Positions 1 through 6,806 of a stretch of DNA of 7,412 nucleotides are shown here, piece by piece (within the stretch, counting starts at the first letter, position 1; each line of letters begins with the position of its first letter). The notes under the pieces are model-generated. The model ran no database searches. It saw only the letters and a program-made list of their open reading frames with translations, and was not told the origin of the DNA. Source of the DNA: Clostridiales bacterium UBA4696 (lineage in GTDB: Bacteria > Bacillota > Clostridia > Oscillospirales > Oscillospiraceae). The position numbers and the translations under genes were made by a program. The stretch is taken from assembly GCA_002404795.1 (NCBI GenBank), contig DHKK01000082.1, positions 1 to 7,412 of the forward strand, in the 5' to 3' direction.

Positions 1-401
1 CCGGAGACGGCGGCGACGCCGATCACGCTTCCGCCGCAGATGCGGATGGGGAAGGCCCCGCTGCACGCGGCGTAGTCGCTGCGCGGCAGCAGCCAGTCGC
101 GCTCGAGATCCTCATGGTTCACCTCCAGCTCGTAAAAGGCGCGCTGGGAGCTTTTTTCAAGCAAGTTCACCAGATTCCGCTTGCGGCGCAGCCACTGCTC
201 GTGGTACGCGCCGGTGCCGTCCGGGTAGTAGCGGAAGACGATGACGTGGTTGATCTCGATCTCCACGGCGAGCGGCGCGCCCATCTGCTCGCAGGCGCTG
301 ACCAGCGCGTGGCCGAGCTCCCAGGCGTCGCGGTGCGAAAAGTGGATAAACTGATAGGTCTGCTCGTCCTGGATGCAGGCCTGCAGCGCTTCCTGGCTCA
401 T
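1..401 (-). CDS. UPF0303 / heme-degrading-domain family protein, N-terminal 133 residues (cut by window edge)
   Basis: Translating the minus strand from ATG at 401 gives an open frame to the window edge: 133 residues plus two bases. The start follows the araD stop by 4 bp, with a modest AGGG (410-413) 8 nt upstream, so it is translationally linked to araD. The protein has the hallmarks of the UPF0303 / Haem_degrading (PF03928-like, GlcG/HbpS/YBR137W) family: an early F-x-H-x-DAWELG segment (residues 19-30), a central WLRRKRNLV block (70-78), SS at 84-85, and SGAFPIRICGGSVIGVAAVS (114-133), matching the family's G-x-FPI-x-v-x-G-x-x-iG-x-x-x-VSG core. Full-length members are about 160 residues, so roughly 25-30 are probably missing at the C terminus. 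The family is poorly understood. Some relatives bind heme, but the 'heme-degrading' label is by domain only and no catabolic role is proven. Its place at the end of a pentose operon suggests a helper or protective function; that is inference. Confidence 0.8.
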   Translation of the reverse strand, partial: MSQEALQACIQDEQTYQFIHFSHRDAWELGHALVSACEQMGAPLAVEIEINHVIVFRYYPDGTGAYHEQWLRRKRNLVNLLEKSSQRAFYELEVNHEDLERDWLLPRSDYAACSGAFPIRICGGSVIGVAAVS

Positions 402-405
402 GGCG

Positions 406-1104
406 TCAGCCCTGGCCATAGTAGGCGTTTGCGCCGTGCTTGCGCAGATAGTGCTTGTCGAGCAGGACCTGCGGCATGGGGCCGGCGGCGGAGTTGAGCA
501 TCTTTGCGTGGAAGTTCATGAACGCGACCTCCTCGAGGACGACGGCGTGATAGACGGCCTCGTCCGCGTCCTTGCCCCAGGTGAACGGGCCGTGGTTGTG
601 GACGAGCACGGCGGGGATCTGCGCCGGGTCGATGCCGCGGCGGCGGAACTCCTCGATGATGACAAGGCCGGTGTTCTTCTCATACGCGTCCTGGATCTCT
701 TCCGGGGTCATGCTGCGGGTGCAGGGGATCTGGCCGTAGAAATAGTCGCCCTGCGTGGTGCCCATGGCGTCGATCCCGACGCCGGCCTGCGCAAAGCTGG
801 TGGCCCAGCGGCTGTGGGTGTGGACGATGCCGCCGATCGAGGGGTAGGCGCGATAGAGCTCCAGATGCGTCGGCGTGTCGGACGAGGGCTTGAGACGGCC
901 TTCGACACGCTCGCCCGTTTCCAGACTCACGAGGACAATGTCGTCGGCGGTCATCTCGTCATATTCCACGCCCGAGGGCTTGATGGCGATGAGGCCGCTC
1001 GCGCGGTCGATGGCGGAGACGTTGCCCCAGGTGAAGGTGACAAGATCGTGCTTCGGCAGCTCCAGATTGGCCTTCAAAACTTCTTCTTTCAGTGCTTCGA
1101 GCAT
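406..1104 (-). CDS. araD: L-ribulose-5-phosphate 4-epimerase (AraD)
   Basis: This 232-residue class II aldolase/epimerase family protein is expected to convert L-ribulose-5-phosphate to D-xylulose-5-phosphate in the cytoplasm by retro-aldol/aldol chemistry with a bound divalent metal. It matches E. coli AraD (231 residues, recalled from memory) almost end to end without gaps. The shared blocks include LPKHxLVTxTWGNVSA (16-31), IKPSGV (41-46), KPSSDTPTH (72-80), GGIVHTHSR (91-99), DYFYG (120-124), GPFxWGK (172-178) and [17 protein letters not shown] (215-231). The metal ligands His95, His97 and His171, with Asp76, Asp120 and Tyr229, fall at the E. coli numbering, which favours true epimerase over fuculose-type aldolase. 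The start has AAGGAAG 7 nt or so upstream. The gene lies 22 bp after the glycyl radical enzyme gene in the same transcript. The usual partners araA and araB are not seen; the nearby FGGY kinase may take the kinase role. Confidence 0.95.
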   Translation of the reverse strand: MLEALKEEVLKANLELPKHDLVTFTWGNVSAIDRASGLIAIKPSGVEYDEMTADDIVLVSLETGERVEGRLKPSSDTPTHLELYRAYPSIGGIVHTHSRWATSFAQAGVGIDAMGTTQGDYFYGQIPCTRSMTPEEIQDAYEKNTGLVIIEEFRRRGIDPAQIPAVLVHNHGPFTWGKDADEAVYHAVVLEEVAFMNFHAKMLNSAAGPMPQVLLDKHYLRKHGANAYYGQG

Positions 1105-1126
1105 AGTGTTCTTCCTTTCTTGCGGT

Positions 1127-3190
1127 TTACAGGATCATTTCGGTCCGTTTGATGATGTGGTTCTGATAAACTTCGTTCAGCTCGACAAAGTATCCGCTCC
1201 AGCCCCAGACGCGCACGATGAGATTGCGGTAGTTTTCCGGATGCTTCTGCGCGTCGAGCAGACGGCCGCGGTTGACGGCGTTGATCTGCATCTGGTGGCC
1301 GCCGAGGTCTATGTAGCTCTTGACGAACATGGCGCATTTGCGGATGGCATCGTCATTGCGGAACATGGTGTCGGACAGCTCGATGGTGAGCGGACCGCCG
1401 TTGGCCACGCGCGTCAGGTGCGGCTTGGCGAAGGATTTGATGATGGAGATCGGGCCTTCACAGCGGGCGAAGAGCGACGGGGAATAGTTGCAGGGCAGAG
1501 CCTCGTGCGCGCTGCGGCCGTCGGGGGAGGCGGGCGCCTCTTTGGAGTGCCAGATGTAATACATGGCCGAGGCCGTGCCGGCGCGGAAGCAGCCGCCGCG
1601 GTCGTTTTTCTTTCCCTCCAGCGCGTCGGCGTACCAGTCGAGCAGCTGCACGGCGATGGAATCGACGAAATCATCGTCGTTGCCGAACTTCGGGCCCTCA
1701 TAGCGGAGCATGTTCTGCTCGCGTTCGTAGCCCTTGAAATCGGCGTGCAGCATGTCGAGCATCCGCGCGGGCGTGAAGGTCTTCTCGTCATAGACGTATT
1801 TGCGGATGGCGGCCATGGAGTCGGCCGCGGTCGCCAGACCGTCGCCGTGGAAGCCGTAGTTGTTGTACTTGCCGGGCGCGGAGATATCGCGCATCTGCTC
1901 GAGGCAGTCCGGGCACATGAGGCTCACGAGCGGAGACGGCTCCTTGTAGACGTTTTTCGTGCCGGCCATGAGCGTTTCGGCCTGCGCGGCGATGTTTTTC
2001 TGCACGAGCGCGGCGAAGGCCTCGTAGGTCTCGCACGCGGGCAGCTGCTCGCAGGCGTCCTGCACGGACTTAAGGAAGTTCAGGCTGTCCCAGTTGACGA
2101 GGTCCATATAGCCGGGCACAAGGATCTCCCAGCAGGCGGCCAGGGTGTAGTTGTATGCGTCGGCTTTGTCGTAGCCCCAGTGCAGCAGCGCGGGGACGAC
2201 GATCTCGTCGTTCGTGTACTGCGGGAAGCCGAGGCCCTTTTTCGTGAGCGTCGTGGCGAGCTCATAGACGGAAAGCGGCGTATTCTTGTGCACGCGCAGG
2301 TTGACCTTCGGGTCGATGAGGCACAGATCGCGGCTGGCGAGCAGGCAGAGCTCGGAAAGCTCGTTATAGGCATCGGAGCCGTCTGCGTTCGAGCCGCCGA
2401 GGACGATGGTCTGGCCGTTGTCGCCCTGCTGGATGCCGATGTAAAGATCGCTGTCGCGGTTGCAGGAGATGAAGAACTCCTCGAGCTGCTCGAGCGCCTC
2501 GTCCTTCGTCAGCAGGCCCGCGTCCACGTCGTGCCGGTAATAGGGATACAGGAACTGGTCGATGCGGCCAAGGGTGTTGTGGTAGTTGCCGTTGCACCAC
2601 ATGGCGTAGTGCAGCAGGCGCAGAAACTGCAGCGCCTCGAGAAGCGTCCGGGGCGCGTTGGCCGGGATCCAGGCGAGCATATCGGCGACAGTTTCGTTTC
2701 CGACGCGGACGGCCTCCTCCCGGTAGCGGGCGGCGAAGGCCGTGACGAGGTCCAGCACGTCCAGCATGGCCTGCAGAAATTCCTTCTGCTCCGGCGTCTG
2801 GGCGGCTTCCAGCTGCGCGCGGATCTTCTCCGCCTTTTTGGTGAAGCCGTCGGCCATCAGCATGCCGTAATCCGGGCACATGTTGAACACGCGGCCGTTT
2901 TCGTGGAAGGCGTGGGTCTCGTGCAGCTTCCGGTCCTCTTCTTCGGTGTGGATCTCCGGGATGGTGCGCACGGTGCGCAGCAGCGTGATGCACTCGTCGG
3001 GGAAGACGACCGGCGTCTCCTGCGCGAGGACATGGCGCAGCCGCCCGACGGAGCGCTGCATGTCGTCAAGCCCCTGCGCGGCAAACTGCGCGGCCAGCGC
3101 GTGGGGATCCTCCGCGGGCTTGCGGTAGGCGTGGTGCGATTTGTCACGGACAAAGAAATCCAGCTGCTTCTGGATATGTTCGGTTTTCAT
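1127..3190 (-). CDS. Glycyl radical enzyme of unassigned substrate (pyruvate formate-lyase family, eliminase-like)
   Basis: The product is 687 residues, short for a family usually about 750-900 long. ATG at 3190 is chosen because a perfect AGGAGG (3198-3203) lies 7 nt upstream; an in-frame upstream ATG (3253) would add 21 hydrophobic residues encoded by the promoter/operator. Family features in order: a [11 protein letters not shown] strand (256-266); the thiyl-radical loop around Cys353 in AACWE (351-355), with Glu355 where eliminases and dehydratases of the family carry the GCVE base; FGNDDDFVD (502-510); SPDGRSA (555-561); [13 protein letters not shown] (598-610); and the C-terminal glycyl loop [15 protein letters not shown] (657-671), with Gly663 the probable radical site. 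The single Cys followed by Trp-Glu, not Cys-Cys, argues against genuine pyruvate formate-lyase activity. Trp662 and Trp664 replace the usual Ala/Ser and Tyr/Phe beside the glycine. The activase is encoded just upstream, and araD and a sugar kinase flank the pair, so a sugar, polyol or sugar-phosphate substrate is likely. The reaction is unknown and the enzyme should be oxygen-sensitive. Confidence 0.9.
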   Translation of the reverse strand: MKTEHIQKQLDFFVRDKSHHAYRKPAEDPHALAAQFAAQGLDDMQRSVGRLRHVLAQETPVVFPDECITLLRTVRTIPEIHTEEEDRKLHETHAFHENGRVFNMCPDYGMLMADGFTKKAEKIRAQLEAAQTPEQKEFLQAMLDVLDLVTAFAARYREEAVRVGNETVADMLAWIPANAPRTLLEALQFLRLLHYAMWCNGNYHNTLGRIDQFLYPYYRHDVDAGLLTKDEALEQLEEFFISCNRDSDLYIGIQQGDNGQTIVLGGSNADGSDAYNELSELCLLASRDLCLIDPKVNLRVHKNTPLSVYELATTLTKKGLGFPQYTNDEIVVPALLHWGYDKADAYNYTLAACWEILVPGYMDLVNWDSLNFLKSVQDACEQLPACETYEAFAALVQKNIAAQAETLMAGTKNVYKEPSPLVSLMCPDCLEQMRDISAPGKYNNYGFHGDGLATAADSMAAIRKYVYDEKTFTPARMLDMLHADFKGYEREQNMLRYEGPKFGNDDDFVDSIAVQLLDWYADALEGKKNDRGGCFRAGTASAMYYIWHSKEAPASPDGRSAHEALPCNYSPSLFARCEGPISIIKSFAKPHLTRVANGGPLTIELSDTMFRNDDAIRKCAMFVKSYIDLGGHQMQINAVNRGRLLDAQKHPENYRNLIVRVWGWSGYFVELNEVYQNHIIKRTEMIL

Positions 3191-3197
3191 AAAAGCC

Positions 3198-3203
3198 CCT
3201 CCT
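3198..3203 (-). promoter_or_regulatory. Perfect Shine-Dalgarno site fixing the glycyl radical enzyme start
   Basis: The minus strand reads AGGAGG followed by 7 nt and ATG at 3190. It is the strongest ribosome binding site in the window, implying high translation of the glycyl radical enzyme, and it rules out the longer in-frame start at 3253. Confidence 0.9.
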
Positions 3204-3214
3204 GTGTGGATCAA

Positions 3215-3257
3215 GTGTATGAAAAACAGGAATATTAACGTTAATATTATCATACAC
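3215..3257 (-). repeat. Nested inverted repeat enclosing the operator
   Basis: GTGTATGA at 3215-3222 and its exact complement TCATACAC at 3250-3257 enclose the 18-bp palindrome. Read-through RNA from the upstream genes could fold into an 8-bp stem with an inner AU hairpin, while RNA started at the local promoter would lack one arm. The arm at 3250-3257 overlaps the -10 box, so the pair may instead be a second protein-binding element. The repeat is exact; its function is inference. Confidence 0.45.
3231..3248. promoter_or_regulatory. 18-bp perfect palindromic operator (LacI-family type) over the transcription start
   Basis: The sequence AATATTAACGTTAATATT is identical on both strands. A perfect palindrome with a central CG and TTAACGTTAA core is typical of operators for LacI-family sugar repressors. 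It begins directly after the -10 element of the promoter at 3249-3278 and covers the expected transcription start (about 3242), so a bound protein should block initiation. No regulator gene is present in the window, so the cognate repressor is unknown; a GntR-type protein is an alternative. Confidence 0.75.
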
Positions 3258-3278
3258 GATGGGAAACAGGTTTGTCAA
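3249..3278 (-). promoter_or_regulatory. SigA-type promoter for glycyl radical enzyme, araD and UPF0303 genes
   Basis: The minus strand has TTGACA (3278-3273, perfect -35), an 18-bp spacer and TATGAT (3254-3249, one mismatch to the -10 consensus). The -35 box starts at the base directly after the activase stop codon. Expected initiation near 3242 leaves a leader of about 50 nt. This permits expression of the glycyl radical enzyme and downstream genes independently of the upstream kinase/activase transcript, although no terminator separates the two and read-through is likely. Confidence 0.8.
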
Positions 3279-4130
3279 CTACAGATGCGTGCAGGCGATG
3301 CCGTGGGCGAGGAAGATCCCGGTGTTGAGGTTCGGAGCGGCCGCGGTGTCGAACTCCGGCCGGTACTGCCGGCCGACCATGGCGTACTTCGCGCCCGCCG
3401 TCACATGGTAGGGCAGCAGCTCGACCTGCTCGAGCGCGGGCGCGTCTGTCAGGCGCAGGGCAGTCTGCTCAAAATTCTCGTCCGAGTCGTTGACGCCCGG
3501 GATGACCGGGATGCGGATGCGGAAGGGCTTGCCGCTTTGCTTCAGCCGCTCCAGATTTTCCAGGATCGGCTCGTTCGGCACGCCGGTATAGTGCCGGTGC
3601 CGCTCCAGGTCCATGAGCTTGAGATCCATCATGACGTAGTCAACGCGCTCGAGCACAGCGGAAAAGACCTTGCCGCTGCAGTAGGCGCTGGTCTCGATGG
3701 CGCGGTGCATGGCGGCGGTGCGGTCCAGCAGCTCCAGAAGGAACTCCGGCTGGCCGGTCGGCTCGCCGCCGGAGAAGGTGACGCCGCCGCCCATGGCGGT
3801 CAGGTAATCCTTGTCGCGCAGGAGCTTTTCGGCGAGCGCCGAAGCCTCATAGCGCGTGCCGCAGAGCTTGCGCAGCCCCTGCGGGCAGGCGCGGATGCAC
3901 TGGCCGCAGGCTGTGCAGCGCTGCCCGCTGTTCGGGCAGGCGCGGACGCAGGCGCCGCAGTGCAGGCAGTTGTTGTCGGAGACCATCAGCTGCGGCTCAT
4001 AGCTGAGCCCCTCCGGGTTGTGGCACCACATGCACTGCAGCGGGCAGCCCTTGAGAAAGACGGTCGTGCGGATGCCGGGGCCGTCATAGATCGCCATCTG
4101 CTTGATGTCAAATACAGTTCCGGTGGCCAT
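3279..4130 (-). CDS. Glycyl radical enzyme activating enzyme (radical SAM, two-ferredoxin-cluster type)
   Basis: This 283-residue protein should use S-adenosylmethionine and a [4Fe-4S] cluster to abstract hydrogen from the glycyl loop of the neighbouring glycyl radical enzyme. Visible features: the radical SAM CxxxCxxC motif at Cys29, Cys33 and Cys36 (GCPLQCMWCHNPE); an inserted ferredoxin-like domain with two four-cysteine sets (Cys55/58/61/65 and Cys72/75/78/82), typical of activases for dehydratase-type glycyl radical enzymes and absent from the pyruvate formate-lyase activase PflA; the SAM-contacting GGGVTFSGGEP (114-124); DLKLMD (169-174); and RIPVIPGVND (206-215). Length is close to the family norm of about 300. 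The start follows the kinase stop by 8 bp and its GAGG site overlaps that stop codon, indicating translational coupling. The clustered organisation makes the downstream enzyme its near-certain partner. Its substrate class is consistent with the eliminase-like active site of that enzyme. Confidence 0.93.
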   Translation of the reverse strand: MATGTVFDIKQMAIYDGPGIRTTVFLKGCPLQCMWCHNPEGLSYEPQLMVSDNNCLHCGACVRACPNSGQRCTACGQCIRACPQGLRKLCGTRYEASALAEKLLRDKDYLTAMGGGVTFSGGEPTGQPEFLLELLDRTAAMHRAIETSAYCSGKVFSAVLERVDYVMMDLKLMDLERHRHYTGVPNEPILENLERLKQSGKPFRIRIPVIPGVNDSDENFEQTALRLTDAPALEQVELLPYHVTAGAKYAMVGRQYRPEFDTAAAPNLNTGIFLAHGIACTHL

Positions 4131-4138
4131 CTTGCGCC

Positions 4139-5629
4139 TCAGCCCTTGACGTGGCGGACTTCAAATTCCCGCAGATCCTTGTAGAGCTGGTACTGCTTCT
4201 GATAGAAGGCGTGGCGCCCGGCGTCGGGGCGGGCGGCCTCGCCGTAGCGGACGAAGCGGGCGGCCAGGGCCGTGCGGTCTTTTTCGCCGGTCGCGGCGGC
4301 CAGACCCAGGATGGCGCTGCCAAGCGCGCCAGCCTCCTCGGCCAGCGTGGGCAGCAGCTCCGCGTTCAGGATATCGGCCTTGATCTGCCGCCAGACGGGC
4401 GATTTCGCACCGCCGCCGGCCGCAAAGAGCTTGGTCGGGTGGATGTCGTACTTTGCGAGCTTTTCCAGATTGTACTGCATCTCAAAGGTCAGACCCTCGA
4501 GGATGGCGCGGTAGATATCCGCGGGCGTGGTGTGCATGGTGAGGCCATAGATCGTGCCGCGCGCGCCGGTCAGCACGTCCGGCGTGCCGCCCATGCCCTG
4601 CAAAAACGGCAGGACGATCAGACCCGTCGGTTCGGCCGGGCAGGTCTCGTTCAGAATGTCATAGACCGAGCAGCCGCGCTGCGTTGCCGCCTCCTTGAGA
4701 TAGAAGGCCAGCGAATCGCGGTACCAGCGCACGACGGCGCCGCCGGAAATGTTGTAGGCGTAGGTGACGTAGCCCTTGCCGTCGAGATACGGGACGCAGG
4801 CATAGTTCTCACGCTCAAAGTCCAGCGTCTCGGGGATGGAGGCGAACAGCGGGCAGATGCACTCGACCGTGCCGGTGATATCGACCGCGTCACCGGGCGC
4901 GGCGACGCCGCAGCCGAGCGCGTTGACGATCTGGTCATGCGAGCCGATGACGACCTTGACGCTCTGCGGCAGCCCCAGCTGCGCGGCGACCTCGGGCAGC
5001 AGCGTCCCGGCGCACGAGCCGGTCGGCAGGACGGTGGGGAGCGTGGCCGGGTCGATGCCGCAGGCGGCGGTCAGCTCGTCGGACCAGCAGAGCTTCCGCA
5101 CGTCGAAGAGGATGCTGCGGCAGGCGAGGGAATAGTCCGCCACGCTCTCGCCGGACAGGCAGAAGCAGATGTAGCTCGCGACGAACAGGAACTTCCACAC
5201 GGGCCGCGGCGCGGCCTTGAGCGAGTAGAGCATCTTGGCCAGCGAGTACGACGCGTCGGGCAGGACGCAGGTGATGCGCATGAACTTTTTCGCGCCGATG
5301 GCGTTGACGAGGTCGGTGAACGCGCCGCTCTCGGTGTTGGCGAAGTAGAGGATGATGTCGGTCAGCGGCTGGCCGTCCTTGTCGACGGGGACGAAGGACT
5401 CGCCGAAGGAGGAGACCGTGATGGCCGCGACGTCCTTCGGGTCCTCCAGCTTGCGGACGCAGTCGGAGATGACGAAGAAGACGCTCTCGCGCAGCGCCAG
5501 CGCGTCGAGGTTGACCTCGCCGGGCTTCGTGGGGTATTCGCGGTAGGAGAGAGCGACCTGCTCGCCGTTATCGCGGAAGGCAACGCATTTGCAGCCGGTG
5601 CCGCCGATATCGATACCAAGACTGATCAT
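4139..5629 (-). CDS. FGGY-family carbohydrate kinase (xylulokinase-like)
   Basis: This 496-residue cytoplasmic kinase should transfer phosphate from ATP to a sugar, probably a ketose or polyol. N-terminal domain: GIDIGGTG (5-12), the phosphate-1 ATPase motif. C-terminal domain: GSHDQ (229-233) with Asp232 as probable catalytic base, DITGTVE (250-256), FLQGMGG (342-348), and the FGGY signature 2 region AAGGGAKSPVWRQIKADI (403-420) that binds ATP. Length fits xylulokinases (about 490-500) and is shorter than E. coli AraB (about 566), so L-ribulokinase is not assured. In context, L-ribulose, D- or L-xylulose or a related compound is plausible. ATG at 5629 is preferred: AGTGAGG (5639-5645) lies 9 nt upstream. 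An in-frame GTG at 5644 would add five residues (MRFFP) ahead of the universal N-terminal strand and would overlap the galM stop by 3 bp. Either way translation is coupled to galM. Confidence 0.9.
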   Translation of the reverse strand: MISLGIDIGGTGCKCVAFRDNGEQVALSYREYPTKPGEVNLDALALRESVFFVISDCVRKLEDPKDVAAITVSSFGESFVPVDKDGQPLTDIILYFANTESGAFTDLVNAIGAKKFMRITCVLPDASYSLAKMLYSLKAAPRPVWKFLFVASYICFCLSGESVADYSLACRSILFDVRKLCWSDELTAACGIDPATLPTVLPTGSCAGTLLPEVAAQLGLPQSVKVVIGSHDQIVNALGCGVAAPGDAVDITGTVECICPLFASIPETLDFERENYACVPYLDGKGYVTYAYNISGGAVVRWYRDSLAFYLKEAATQRGCSVYDILNETCPAEPTGLIVLPFLQGMGGTPDVLTGARGTIYGLTMHTTPADIYRAILEGLTFEMQYNLEKLAKYDIHPTKLFAAGGGAKSPVWRQIKADILNAELLPTLAEEAGALGSAILGLAAATGEKDRTALAARFVRYGEAARPDAGRHAFYQKQYQLYKDLREFEVRHVKG

Positions 5630-5640
5630 AGGAAAAAACC

Positions 5641-6669
5641 TCACTTTCTGACGCCGAAGCGGTAGATCGTCGTCTCATGCAGCTGCTCGCCGCGGCGCAG
5701 GACCGGCGAGGGGAACGCGGGCTGGTTGATCGCGTCGGGATAGTGCTGCGTCTCGAGGCAGAAGCCGCCGAAGGGGCCGTAGTGCGCGCCGCCCTTGCCG
5801 GTGCGGTCTGACAGGAAGTTGCCGGTGTAGAGCTGCACGCCCTCGAGCGTCGTTTCGACCTCCATCACGATGCCGGATTTGTCGCCCGCGGCCTCGGCGA
5901 CCTTGCGCAGGCCGCTGCCGTCCAGGCAGAAGTTGTTGTCGTAGCCGCCGAAGGGCTTCAGCAGCGGGTCATGGATGCCGCTGCCGATCGTCTTCGGGGC
6001 GCGGAAGTCCATGCAGGTGCCGTCCACGGGGGTGATCTCGCCGGTCGGCATAGTGTGATTGTCTGCGGGGGTGAAGGCGGAGGCCTGCAGCTGCAGGGTA
6101 TGGCCGAGAATGTCGCCGCTGTCGTGGCCGTTGAGGTTAAAGTAGGCGTGGTTCGTGAAGTTGGCGATGGTATCGCGGTCTGACACGGCGCGGTAGTCGA
6201 TGTGCAGGCCGTTTTCGTCGTCGAGCGTAAAGGTGATGGCGACCTCCATCCGGCCGGGGAAGCCCTCTTCGCCGTCGGCGAGCACAGTGGTGAATTCCAC
6301 GCTGTCCTCGCGGCAGGCATAGCTCCAGATCTTCTTGTCGAAGCCGCACAGACCGCCGTGGAGCTGGTTTTTGCCCTCATTGGCGGTGAGCGTGTAGCGG
6401 CAGTCGTTCAGGCAGAAGGCGGCTCCGGCGATGCGGTTGCCGTTGCGGCCGATGCAGGCGCCGAGATATCCGCTGTTGACCTCGTAGTCGGTTGCCCGGT
6501 CATAGCCGAGCAGCACGTCGGTCATCCGGCCGTCTTTGTCCGGGACGACGATCGACTGGATCGTTGCGCCGTAGGACAGCAGCGTGACACGCATGCCGTT
6601 GGCGTTTTCCAGCGTGATGGAGGCGACGGAGCCCTTGGAGCAGGGGGCGGCTTTTTGGATGGTGACCAT
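5641..6669 (-). CDS. galM: Aldose 1-epimerase (mutarotase)
   Basis: The 342-residue product should interconvert alpha and beta anomers of free aldoses such as galactose, glucose or arabinose, supplying the right anomer to later steps. Family motifs are intact: YGATIQSIVVPDKDG (33-47), GRNGNRI (74-80), QLHGG (102-106) with His104, NHAYFNL (173-179) with catalytic His174, DNNF (244-247) with substrate-binding Asp244, and LETQHYPDAIN (305-315) with the catalytic base Glu306 or its neighbour. Length is typical. ATG at 6669 is chosen because AAGAAAGGA (6679-6687) sits 9 nt upstream; the alternative ATG at 6690 adds seven residues (MKKGRFT) that are encoded by this Shine-Dalgarno site and has no good site of its own. 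It is the first gene after the 188-bp regulatory gap and overlaps or abuts the kinase. Presence of a mutarotase implies that a free reducing sugar enters the pathway. Confidence 0.95.
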   Translation of the reverse strand: MVTIQKAAPCSKGSVASITLENANGMRVTLLSYGATIQSIVVPDKDGRMTDVLLGYDRATDYEVNSGYLGACIGRNGNRIAGAAFCLNDCRYTLTANEGKNQLHGGLCGFDKKIWSYACREDSVEFTTVLADGEEGFPGRMEVAITFTLDDENGLHIDYRAVSDRDTIANFTNHAYFNLNGHDSGDILGHTLQLQASAFTPADNHTMPTGEITPVDGTCMDFRAPKTIGSGIHDPLLKPFGGYDNNFCLDGSGLRKVAEAAGDKSGIVMEVETTLEGVQLYTGNFLSDRTGKGGAHYGPFGGFCLETQHYPDAINQPAFPSPVLRRGEQLHETTIYRFGVRK

Positions 6670-6700
6670 GGTGAATCGTCCTTTCTTCATATGAGATCCA

Positions 6701-6724
6701 GGGCAGCATTTTGCGGTGCCGCCC
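6701..6724 (-). promoter_or_regulatory. Leader hairpin between the terminator and galM
   Basis: On the minus strand GGGCGGCA (6724-6717) can pair with TGCTGCCC (6708-6701) over an 8-nt loop, with one G-U pair. The wobble works only in minus-strand RNA, in line with a role in the galM leader. It ends about 14 nt before the galM Shine-Dalgarno site, so it might stabilise the 5' end or modulate translation. Function is inferred. Confidence 0.4.
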
Positions 6725-6734
6725 TTAAAATGAA

Positions 6735-6762
6735 GGGGCGCGTTGCAGCAGCAACGCGCCCC
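6735..6762 (-). terminator. Rho-independent terminator (perfect 12-bp stem), possible attenuator for galM
   Basis: GGGGCGCGTTGC (6735-6746) and GCAACGCGCCCC (6751-6762) form a perfect 12-bp stem with a 4-nt loop. On the minus strand the stem is followed by TTCATTTTAA, an interrupted U tract; the plus-strand side has no U tract, so it works mainly in the direction of the genes. It probably ends the ABC transporter operon. It also lies downstream of the candidate promoter at 6814-6842, so that promoter's transcripts must pass it to reach galM, which raises the possibility of attenuation. Confidence 0.8.
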
Positions 6763-6806
6763 ATAGAAGATCCTGCTGCGCAGCGGACGTTTATGCCCAC
6801 TGCTCC

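Noticed and set aside
373..1152. Plus-strand frames opposite araD and the UPF0303 gene (114-497 and 373-1152)
   Set aside because: They oppose genes identified by strong similarity (AraD almost residue for residue) and show no domain of their own.
1127..3190. Pyruvate formate-lyase as the identity of the large enzyme
   Set aside because: The Cys-Cys active-site pair is absent, Cys-x-Glu is present, length is short, and the partner activase carries the two extra ferredoxin cluster sites that PflA lacks.
875..3238. A 787-codon open frame on the plus strand opposite the glycyl radical enzyme gene
   Set aside because: It is antisense to a gene with clear family motifs, its translation is low-complexity (V, A, G, D, R rich) with no recognisable domain, and such long antisense frames are common in GC-rich coding DNA.
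3191..3253. Upstream ATG at 3253 as the glycyl radical enzyme start, giving a hydrophobic N-terminal stretch like a signal peptide
   Set aside because: The 21 extra codons are encoded by the -10 region, operator and Shine-Dalgarno site; a perfect AGGAGG precedes ATG 3190, and this enzyme class is cytoplasmic.
4139..5629. Naming the kinase araB or xylB
   Set aside because: FGGY substrate specificity cannot be read reliably from motifs, and length and context point to different sugars.
4151..5665. A 504-codon open frame on the plus strand opposite the kinase gene
   Set aside because: Same reason: a mirror of the GC-rich kinase codons, with no family motif and no ribosome binding context that outweighs the kinase call.
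6735..6762. Plus-strand terminator or a mobile-element end at the 12-bp inverted repeat
   Set aside because: The U-rich tail exists only on the minus-strand side, and there is no transposase or flanking target duplication.
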